Source: Perkinsus olseni
Taxonomy: Eukaryota; Perkinsozoa; Perkinsida; Perkinsidae
Reading direction: 5' to 3'
Length of the DNA stretch: 31,334 bases
Assembly: GCA_013115135.1 (NCBI GenBank)
Contig: JABANP010000577.1
Coordinates: 1-31,334 of the forward strand
Shown piece after piece: positions 20,001 to 28,239 of the stretch. The notes beneath the pieces are model-generated. The model saw only the letters and a list, made by a program, of their open reading frames with translations, had not been told where the DNA came from and searched no databases. Every line of letters starts with the position of its first letter. The stretch's first letter is position 1. The position numbers were made by a program, and so were the translations under genes.

Positions 20001-21036
20001 CACGAGGGAGATTTCTCTTCGCTTTTGGCAGCAAAGGCTCCGAGCCGGGTCAGTTCCTCTACCCCGAAGGCATCGGCACCACTCTTGACGGCAGCTCGGT
20101 GATTGTGTCGGACAAAGACAATGGAAGAATCCAAATCTTCACTCAGCCAGGAGTGTAGGGCCGCCTGAGACCAATCTCATCCTCACGCCCCGACTTGTCA
20201 GTTTCATACGGCAGATTACGACAGCATCGGAGCGATGTGGACCGTTGAGTGGCCCTTTGGGTGTGGCAGCCGACGCTCAGGGGAGGCTGTATTGCTGTGA
20301 CTGCGGAAACTCGAGAATAGTGTGTCTTCGAATAACGGGCGAGGTGAATCTCGATTTGGCGATGGTGTTCCATCTTTCTGTGCCTTTCGCTTCCGCAACA
20401 CCGATTGAGCGTCTCGGCATTGGGCTCCATCGCACTCCGATTGTTTGAGGAAGAATTTGACACTAACGACTACGCCAAAACTCGCGAGGTGAATGTCGAC
20501 GTCGTCCAAGTCCAAGGTTTCGGACTTCAAAGACACGCGAAGGCGACGGAAACATACGGTTTTGGAGTCAGCGAACCGCTGATGATCCACGGTCGCTACA
20601 AGACGCGTAATTATAATGAAAGCAGTTCTGAGTAATACCCTCTGAAAACAAAATCTATCTGTTGAGGAAAAACTCTCAGGAAATGAGCACGTCGGTGAAA
20701 GTCTTACCAAGCCGGTTACGGCGTTGGTTTATGAATTACAACTTCAGACACACACTTAGAACCGAGGCGAACCGTCACACAGAACCGTTTCATTCGAGCC
20801 TTCATTGACTTCTGTTGAGGTACTCTGGTGTAGCGACGGTTCCCATGAAGGCCTTCCCGTTCAACAGCCGTCATTAAGCTTCGCCGCACCTACAGGCGTG
20901 GTGTGTGCCCCTCCCGCTTCGGTGATACGCTACTGACTTTTCTTTTCAGTGTATCGATCAGTCGGGGACCCTTTACGTGGCTTGCGACCATGCCGTCATG
21001 ATATTCGGCCAAGAACGACAACAACGAGTTAGATGA
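17095..21036 (+). CDS. B-box/coiled-coil/NHL-repeat protein (TRIM-NHL-like), with a frame break
   Basis: Exons I can join: 17095-17960 (frame break near 17604-17608), 18357-18473, 18835-19178, 19334-19461, 19547-19712, 19991-20154, 20202-20343, an unresolved part, 20896-20921 and 20950-21036. The N-terminus is Cys/His-rich: a RING-like start (CISCGNC...CCHRICQPC...CPRC), then two B-box-like modules (CGVCLAGC..., CSTCDRAF...). A charged coiled coil follows (17621-17960), then a small helical exon. At least four NHL propeller repeats come next (for example MFVSDSLNHRV, VAEYGNDRVQIFD, LLITDSCNHRVQ, LYCCDCGNSRI). TRIM-NHL proteins are ubiquitin ligases or RNA-binding regulators; which applies here is unknown. 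The first methionine in the open frame is at 17095, 104 bp after the hydrolase stop. The coiled coil is in the +1 frame relative to the zinc-finger part, so this is a pseudogene, an assembly error or an unseen splice. Confidence 0.72.
17604..17608 (+). other. G5 run at the frame break of the NHL gene
   Basis: The zinc-finger frame ends at a TGA at 17620-17622. The coiled-coil frame is open from just after a TGA at 17588-17590, one base forward. A single extra G in this run would explain the shift, because with four Gs the two frames read through. I tried GT-AG introns here and none restores the phase. Confidence 0.55.
18199..18262 (-). repeat. Antisense tRNA-like element in an intron of the NHL gene
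   Basis: On the - strand a B box (GGGTTCGAACCCC) with four of five T-stem pairs lies at about 18212-18226. GGGCTTTTTCC, a Pol III-terminator-like T run, follows it. It lies in the 396-nt intron 17961-18356 in the opposite orientation to the gene. The D-arm side is not convincing. Short GATA-rich repeats follow at 18280-18315. Confidence 0.45.
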
Positions 21037-21668
21037 ATACAATTTTAACATTTCATCGCTTTTGGTTTCGCTCCCTCTTTTCTGAGTTTTGATGAGTATT
21101 TCAGCGACATGGCGGTTTATTGCACGAGATAACGACACTATGCATTGTTCTCCGCACGCGCACGCTCTTGTGAACTGAAACGCGGAAAATAATAAAGCCA
21201 CTCGAAACGGTCCAAATTATTCCCATCCACAATCAATCATCCAACCGTGATTCTCAGAGCAAATTAAGCTGTTTCGTTATAATAGAGTGAATAATAACTT
21301 CGACATCCTACCAAACACCTCCCGTGGAACAGCTTGGTATTAACTTGACTAAGAGGGATTTTCTTCACCTCTCGCCTGACCGATGACAGAAAAATAAAAT
21401 GTTGTGAAACAACCCACACCCGAGGCTGCTCGTGAATAGCACAATGGATGCGCTACGACATAACCTTTGTTGTTGTTGATGCTACTGTTGTTGTTGGTAA
21501 AATTAACACATATGAGTTCAATAGAATTGTACAACACACGAATGAAGGATTTTGGTCGATGGTCTGATAGGCTTAATTTGGCGAACTCCGGAAGGGACAC
21601 AAGTCGCAACCGGAAATCTAGGAGGGTGATAACACTCCAACAGTTTTTCTTGTTTATGAAAATGTCGT
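21037..21668. other. Convergent intergenic region (NHL and Mei2-like genes)
   Basis: Both flanking genes end into this 632-bp stretch. It holds several AATAAA-like signals (21189, 21393) and a TGTTGTTG-type simple repeat at 21468-21496. No further gene is recognised. Confidence 0.5.
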
Positions 21669-23063
21669 CTACATAGCGGAAAGCCTAGACCTCGATGAAG
21701 TGGAAGTTGGGGAATTAGTAGGGCTGGGCACGATGGAGTAATCATAGCGACGAATACCAATAGTTCGATCTCCAACAACATGAGGCTGCTCGGAAAATGC
21801 TGCGCGGAAGCCTTCTTCTGATTGCATCTGGCAGAAGCCGAAGCCACGCGAAGCTCCTGTGGCTTTGCATGTCACAACGACACAATCTTCGACAACACCA
21901 AACTTGGAAAAGTACTCGTGAAGGTCTTCACTGGTCGTGTGTGGACCAAGGCCCCCAACAAACATCTTGTAACGATTGGAGAAACCGGTCTCATTGTTGA
22001 GGGTAGAAGTGGGGGAGAAGCCGAAGGAGGGACTACCGCTGTCGAGCCACTTGCAAGATCTGCGACCCTTGAGGTCTGGCGAGGAATACACGGGGACAGC
22101 GAAAGCGTTGTGTTTATTATGGAGAGCATCGGACGGAGGAAGCCAAGCTTGCCCAGAGGCAGTGATACCACCGCCAACTGACGCCCCAACATCAGCCGGG
22201 GTTCGAGCTCCTTGCTTGTTGGCCCACATGCAAGCACACACCTTCGAAGATTTGCGACTCGGCAGTTGAACACCCTCGAAACGGTCCATGAATTCGCATG
22301 CGAGCTCATGAGACTTCAAATCGATGAAGGCGTATCTGGAAGAAACGCAGAGAAGCAGTACAATCAGACTGGCTAAGATTGCGTACCCTCTATTCAAGCC
22401 CGTGCGGGGATCGGGGACGGCATAGATGTAGGAATATGCATGGCCCAGCCCACGACGCCAGATCTCATCGGCAAGCATGGCGTCATCGTATTTGTTGGGA
22501 ATGTTCTTCAACATAACCGTCGTCCAAGAGTTCTTGTCATCTTCCGCGTTCGATCCCTCGCACGCATCAGCCTCGGTTGCGCCGTCAACAAATGAAGGGC
22601 CAGCTCCAACGTCATCGTCACTAAAGCAGACAAGAATCGAGCGACTGAAGAAGCCCGAGCTTCTACTCAGTCGCCTGAGGGGTCTCCAGCTCGGTCCTCT
22701 CAGTACGTAGGGAGATCATAGGGGTGGCCTCGATCGTGGAAGCGGTCGTCGCCAAAGACGCGAACGGGTGAGAAGCTCCTGAAGATGAAAGTGCCGTTGG
22801 ACAGCAACAGCAGTCCAAAGCTTCACCACACCTTCTTCGGGCGCACAGTACGTCGGAGACTCCAACTCGAGGCTCTTGAGTAAATCAAACGACAACAAAC
22901 GGCACGGAGTTGACAGTGGCTGCGGCGGCGGCTGCTGCTGCTGAGCCCCCATCGACCCCTTCAGAATTTGCGGCAAATCGCTACAAGGACCGAGAAGGGG
23001 AGAAGATGGTGGAATCTCTATGCTGGTACCACCGCCGGGAAAGAGCCTCTGCTGGTCGAACAT
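21669..23063 (-). CDS. Mei2-type RNA-binding protein with two RRMs, 4 exons
   Basis: Exons on the - strand: 22832-23063, 22667-22778, 22387-22620, 21669-22335 (1245 nt, 414 residues), with introns of 53, 46 and 51 nt and all phases closing. The N-terminus is Pro/Gln-rich and then acidic. A Mei2-type RRM follows, beginning TTVMLKNIPNKYDDAML with YAFIDLKSHELACEF; SSKVCACMWANKQG at its end is the usual Mei2 signature. After a linker comes a canonical RRM (YKMFVGGLGPHTT as RNP2, SRGFGFCQM as RNP1). The Ser/Thr/Pro-rich tail ends at 21669. In fission yeast Mei2 and plant Mei2-like proteins this special RRM is the last domain. Here a canonical RRM follows it, which is unusual. Mei2 proteins act in meiosis and RNA turnover; the role here is not known. 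The start is the first ATG of the open frame at 23063, and an upstream exon is possible. Confidence 0.87.
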
Positions 23064-23508
23064 GGGGGAAAAGATCTACTCGAAACGGTTATCGATGATG
23101 TGATGATACAAACTTGCTTAGCACGCATGCACATATCCGCACGCATGCACAAGCAAGATTCGCAGCTAGCTTGAGCTCGCCCCGTACACACTCTTCGTTT
23201 ATTGAATTGAATTGAATTCCTTTGCGTCAAAGCGTATCTTTGCAGCCCACGAACTCTCTCCTTGCCCGCGAAGTGTCGTTGATGTTTACCCCTACTGGTT
23301 GGTCACCCCGACACCGATAGTATCTTCCGAGATGATAAACACGAACCTCCCCTCAGGTAGAAACAAAGAGGCTCTTCGCCTCGGGTGAAGAGTAATGGAC
23401 GTTATGGTAAAAATGACCGAGTACAAAATAACATCAACAGCCTTAGTAATCATCACCATCGTCACACCCGGTCCGACACGGCGGTTTCCGGGGTGACGGG
23501 CGGTTGCT
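23064..23508. other. Region between the Mei2-like gene and the chitin synthase
   Basis: This holds the promoter side of the Mei2-like gene. It carries two near-identical copies of an 11-mer (CGCATGCACA/CGCATGCACAA, 23122-23150), three tandem ATTGA units (about 23200-23216) and GTATCTT copies near 23236 and 23320. It may also include 3' untranslated sequence or last exons of the chitin synthase. Confidence 0.4.
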
Positions 23509-26500
23509 TCAGCCGCTTCGGATCGTGCGTGTCCCTTGCCGCCAGTCAGAGTTACTGCAACGAGAATATAACTGGAGTACAGCAGCCAGACCGATCGCCA
23601 TGAGGACGATCTGCGTTGACGTAACCACGTTGTAAACAGCGACGGCGAAGGTGGCGACCATGTACACACCGAAAAATCAACGAGATCAGTTTATACCTAA
23701 AAACGGCTTAGTCGATTACCCCGGAGGGAATCTTTTTCTCGTACAGTGCACGCAACGACCTCCTCGGTGAATCCGGCTGAGTACCCATCGCCAGCAGGAA
23801 GGTAGTGAACATCAATATCAAATATCTAAAACCGTCGAAAGATTCCTCCAAAAAATCTTCGCTGTGCGGCGCAAGTCTCACATGAACTGTATAACTATGT
23901 ACACAGCATCAGCTCCGGGGAATCTTAGGTCGCCTCCGTCGATCAAAAAGGAGTTCCACAAGATGATGAAGGTGAGATAAAAGATACCCACCAGAAACCA
24001 CGTCAGTATCGTATTCAGAGCCGAGAACCTGACAACGTTCCGCCAATAGCGCGCGCCCGAGTGATCGATATCTGACAGTTCAGGAAGAGTTACATAGTGA
24101 TATCAGTGGCTTCACACGATCAATCAGTCTGGCCCATCATGGGGAACGAAAATGAGTTGTTTTCTACACATGCCGACCCAGGTTCGATTCCTGGCTCCGA
24201 CACCATATTTAAAACGTATCTTTCCGTTTCATACCACACACTTACAATAACTCGTTCATGAGTATCAACTTCCTGAACCACGAGTGTCTTGTGGTGAATA
24301 TCCTAAACAGCAGCAGCCCCTGCCACAGCGCGAAGATTTGGGCAAAGAAAGATCCGTTCATCCATCGCCGTCTCTGTTTGATCAGAGCTGCACAACTGTC
24401 TGGGACCTGAGAAAGAGCGTTGAGGAAATGCAAGAGAGCAAGTGGTCCACTACATCAGTGACAGCAACCGAGTTCTTGACATATTTTAGAGTGTTGGCTG
24501 CTGTTCGGCTGCAGACAAGTTCGAGCGCAAGAATCCTATCTTCCGCAAGATACCTGACCAAGGTCGACCTCGAAAGATTCAAGAAACAAGGATACTCCGC
24601 GCAGCCGGAAGATCATAAGCACGCTACACCCACAAGAAAAGGCTTGTAAGCTCTCGACGAGGGCGGCGGAGCGAAGCATTACATGTTTCCATAAAATGGG
24701 TTGATAACTCCTCCGTGAGTTACTGACTTGAAGTAGGGGACTATGGGACGCTTATCGGATGTTGGCCCCAGCTCGGGCGGCGACAAAGCCGACCAACGAT
24801 ACGCCGAGAATGCACCGGGGAGAACCTGATAGAACCAGAAACGAAGAAATAACGAAAAATTTGGTATTAAATTAATGCCAAAAAATTTTTTAACGCATCA
24901 AAAATGGCAAGGAAGCCTGGCAAAAACGACCAATACTTCGTCGACGGAAAAATACCACCCGAGCAGCCGGCACGCGCACTCACGCTAATGTAACCGCAAA
25001 CCGACTCGAAGGCCTTGTCGAGGCAGTTACCGACTTTGTACTCGAAATCTTGAGACGCGACGTACCTAATAAAAACTAATACGCTTCGCTCCGCTAAGAA
25101 AATCTTCATCTTAACAAATCACAATCATAGTGAGTCCACAGGTCGAGGGATTACCAATGAAAACAGCCCTTTTCTACTACCAATTGTAAAAGACGTTTTT
25201 CGGTGCCAAGGCCTTGTCGACGGTGATCTCTCCGCAGCATCCAGCAACATTACGATCCTTGTCCATGGCATTTATCAGCTTAACTATAGCCGTCTCTTCC
25301 GGCCGAGTCCCTGCAAGAGAACCCTTCAATACCCGGGTTCGATCCCCGCACCTGACACTTACCTGCGTCCAAGCAGACGCAGTAAAGCTCCTCGTTGACG
25401 CCCGGAGGGGCTCTCTCGTTCATAACACGGTAACTGACGATAAACGAGTAGAGACACCCAACTAATTGGCAGGTGATTATCAATTTCATACCATTCCTAG
25501 CCCTACTCATAAAAGCCTCTGACCAATTCACCCCTTCGGTCTGGACCATATGTAATTGCTTTAAGTTTCACCGATCTGTGATGGCCCTCGCTAAGGAGCC
25601 CTTGGGTTTTACTATTCCGGGCTGCATGTAATTCAGTGAGGTTCGGTGTAAGGTTCGGGGCCTAGAATCGTACCCCCGGTCGTTCGGCTATACAGCTAGG
25701 CACCTCTCCCAACTACACTAGAAGGCACCGTGACTCTATTACATATGATGGGCAAACCCCTCGAAGAACCAAAGATGAGTATCCAGCTTGCCGGCGTTGA
25801 ACTCCTTCAAAGCAAACATCATCTGCAGTGGCGGGTAGTTCTCGTAGTTGATAACGTTCTCGAATAGATGTACTAAAAACCAGAGAAATCATGAACAAAA
25901 TACAATCCGACCATCAAAGAAAATTCCTAGCAAAAAATGGCTCGCTATTCTCTGTGTACTAAGGACACCGATAGACTCCGAGACTGTTAAGTGCTCTCGA
26001 GGACAGAACCCCAGCGTGAGCTCACCGTAAACAGTCTGGCCGTTGTCAACGGTAAATCTGGGTTGGGTACGAGAGGCCCTCTTGTCATCAATATTATCAA
26101 AATTATAACGATCGATGGGCTGAATTCTACCATGGATGTCCATCAAACCGTCTGAAATAAAAATGGGTAATTCTTTCCGCACGGGATTTTTCACGCTCAT
26201 TATTACTCTCGCGATACATCTCTTCCAGATCAACGTATATTCCCATCCTCTGCAAGGCAACAAGGTTGTTAAATCGACCATCAATTCTGAAAAAAGACAC
26301 CTACGTTATTCAGCAGCATGACCGCGCGCCACGAAATTACTAACACCAATCATACTCATGAGTTGAATTCATCGGGCTGGACGTACTCGAATTCATCCTC
26401 ACAAATAAAAACCCTCAAACGAGCCATTTCAAGATGATACCGTTGTTGTTCCTTCAACTACCTTGTCCGTCCATCAGCCAGGAGGCATACGCATATCTCG

Positions 26501-27958
26501 TCCCAATTATATTTAGTCTGGTCCACAAATTTTCGAATATTCTGAAGTATCCCAACCAGAGTGCCCGGTACTCCTGAGAAAACAACAACGATGATAAACT
26601 ATGAACTCTTGGCAATAAGCACGTCAATCAGTTCATTTGCCAACGACCAAGCAGTTGCGCAGAGATGAGCTGAAATTTTTCGGCGCCTAGTGTCACCATT
26701 GTTACTATTACCGCCAGATTCCTTCGCTTGCTCAGCGAAGCCTTCCGGACGATCTGCTCCAGGATTCATCCTGATGAAAGTAGTACCAGCTTTTCTGATA
26801 TCATCCAGGCCACCACAGGGCTCTTGATACATGGTCACGCCTGAGACGCCAAGGCCATCATGATAGGGCAGCAAACTCGAGAGGCGTTGACGATATACGG
26901 AGGAAATGAGAAAGATCTACGGAAGGGATTTGGCCCAAACTCCCAAATCATTTCCATTTGGGGGGGTATTCACCGTTCGCCACTCTAGCAAGAACGGCGA
27001 CTGATATTAATGCGGCTTCAAAACCGATCATGAATGATACTGGAAAAAAGGCTGACCCGGGAATCGAGCCCACGCCCTCGAGAACTTCAACGCGATCGGC
27101 CCCCCGCTTTACCAATGAAGACCTTCACCTTCGACTTGGGATTTTCGATGAACTTGACCCTGTAGGGTGCCGGGGCCGGGTAACCGCCAAAGTACTCACT
27201 GTAGAAGGGACTGTCGAACATCTGGTCCAGAAACCTCGGGAACGTTATCCCGCGCTCCTGAGAACAGCAACACTCAATACTCCGATAACGTAGTACTAGT
27301 ACCATCATAAAACGGAAAGAGAAACTCATCACCCTGGCGATGGAGAGACGTACGGGCATACCTCCACCCCAGTGATGAACTACCATTCCCGAACACAAAA
27401 ACTCCTACTAGCAGGTGTCACCATCGTGTCACCCCAGAGCAAAATTGGAGAGCCATCAAGAGCGGCGTCTGAGGGCGTTCTTCGAGAGAGACCAGTTAAT
27501 TATTGGTGAGAATGTCGCAATTAATGACCGTAATGAGTGACTACCTCATAGTTAATATTCTTATGATAGACTAACTCCTCCTGAGACACCGTTATCGGAG
27601 TATACCGAAGTCTCGAGTTCTCCTTGGTCAGATCGAAGCCTTGGACACCCTGAGAGAAGACCAATAGTCCAGCAGGGACACCGAACCCATAATGAAGCAG
27701 CATCGGAAACGCCCCGGTTCGATCCAACCGACCGTCATCTTCACTCAAAGGGGCGGTCAATAATAAATCATGATCACATGCGCGTTAGAACATCTCGAGG
27801 GACAACAGCGCCGACGCTTTTGTCCTCTCCCAATACCAACGTCGACGGTCTACGGCGACGCGTCGCTCTCTTTTCGTTATTCCCTCAACCCTCGTGTGGC
27901 ATCACCTTCCGTCCCAAGTAGAGAGGATCAATGTCAATGTACGATGAATATCCTCCAT
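23509..27958 (-). CDS. Chitin synthase (GT2 family), at least 15 exons
   Basis: Exons with closing phases on the - strand: 27906-27958, 27545-27743, 27113-27257, about 26974-27039, 26607-26877, 26462-26573, 26183-26286, 26026-26151, 25743-25872, 25363-25433, 25181-25310, 24984-25065, 24724-24825, an exon ending at 24454, 24246-24406, 23882-24028 and 23720-23825. Several other joins are tentative (27433-27468, around 26300-26400, and 24454-24723). The protein is membrane-bound and would polymerise UDP-GlcNAc into chitin. Family motifs appear in order: VCLDAG|GTRP (LDAGT), [21 protein letters not shown] with [27 protein letters not shown] (EDR), VTD|VPDS and [11 protein letters not shown] (QRRRW). 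Hydrophobic segments follow ([28 protein letters not shown]). The start ATG at 27958 is the first that reaches the core in phase. The gene may stop at 23708-23710 or continue to 23509. Three of its introns carry tRNA-like sequence. Confidence 0.85.
24135..24205 (+). repeat. tRNA-like 3' half with perfect T-arm and encoded CCA
   Basis: Within the chitin synthase intron 24029-24245, and antisense to it. The T-arm at 24178-24194 has five perfect pairs around TTCGATT. It is followed by CTCCGAC, A, then CCA. No matching GTCGGAG 5' acceptor strand or clear D-arm lies upstream, so it is a truncated tRNA-like sequence. The intact T-arm suggests a younger copy than the others. Confidence 0.55.
25311..25362 (+). 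repeat. 52-nt intron made of an antisense tRNA-like sequence
   Basis: On the - strand this is the chitin synthase intron GTAAGT...TTGCAG. Removing it joins CLDAG to GTRPEE in exact phase within the conserved catalytic motif, so the intron is well supported. On the + strand the same bases read CCCGGGTTCGATCCCCG, a B box with four of five T-stem pairs. The tRNA is antisense to the gene. Confidence 0.7.
25640..25735 (-). repeat. tRNA-like sequence in a chitin synthase intron
   Basis: In the 309-nt intron 25434-25742, the same strand as the gene shows an A-box-like TAGTGTAGTTGGGAGAGG, a tRNA-like middle and a B-box-like GGTACGATTC at about A-to-B spacing for a tRNA. T-stem pairing is poor and no T run follows at once, so it is an older or weaker copy. 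Confidence 0.4.
26320..26338 (-). repeat. GTGGCGCGCG intronic motif, copy on the - strand
   Basis: On the - strand this reads AATTTCGTGGCGCGCGGT just upstream of a TTTTTTCAG acceptor (26286/26287) of the chitin synthase gene. It confirms that the motif follows gene orientation in this gene too. Confidence 0.6.
27040..27112 (-). repeat. 73-nt intron made of a sense tRNA-like sequence with terminal T run
   Basis: On the - strand the chitin synthase intron begins GTAAAGCGG and ends TTTTTTCCAG. The exon-intron border lies inside an A-box/D-loop-like TTGGTAAAGCGG, so the donor coincides with the conserved D-loop GGTAAA. A B box (GGCTCGATTCC, four of five T-stem pairs with one wobble) and CGGGTCAGCC precede the six-T run and CAG. 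Exon phase 1 is kept. This is the clearest example of a tRNA gene giving both splice sites. Confidence 0.68.
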
Positions 27959-28239
27959 GATTAGGATGAATGTGGGGATGTTGACGCTGGGCCATCACAA
28001 GAATCAACAACTAGCCTCAATTCTGTCACTAGCACGCTTCGACCTAAGATACCAACCACTCTGAGGCACTAAACACGACACTTTCGTCCTACTAAACGGG
28101 GCGAACCTGGTACACATCTATTGAGAGAATAGGGGTTAAATACAAACCCCGAGGAACAAATCCACAATCACAAAGAGGAAGATGGAGAATCTTTGGTCGC
28201 CATCTCGACCTCTAGTAGCTGTATAGCGTATCTTTGGTA
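27959..28239. other. Short intergenic region
   Basis: 281 bp between the start of the chitin synthase and the stop of the secreted-protein gene, both on the - strand. It contains AAGATAC (28046) and GTATCTT (28229). No gene is seen. It must hold the chitin synthase promoter and the 3' end of the upstream gene. Confidence 0.45.

Noticed and set aside
19988..20001. B-box-like GGTTCTATCC
   Set aside because: It is the start of an NHL-repeat exon (after CCTCAG, VLSPRGRFLFAFG); the likeness is coincidental.
20216..20710. 164-codon open frame on the - strand
   Set aside because: It overlaps the NHL exon LYCCDCGNSRI on the + strand and has no family features.
22546..22560. B-box-like GCGTTCGATCCCTCG
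   Set aside because: It lies in the acidic coding region of the Mei2-like gene on the - strand and has no other tRNA feature.
24135..24205. Functional tRNA gene
   Set aside because: The T-arm is perfect but the 5' acceptor strand and D-arm are missing, so it is listed as a tRNA-like repeat instead.
27716..27725. B-box-like GGTTCGATCC
   Set aside because: It lies in chitin synthase exon 27545-27743 (LDRTGAFP on the - strand), and the T-stem does not pair.
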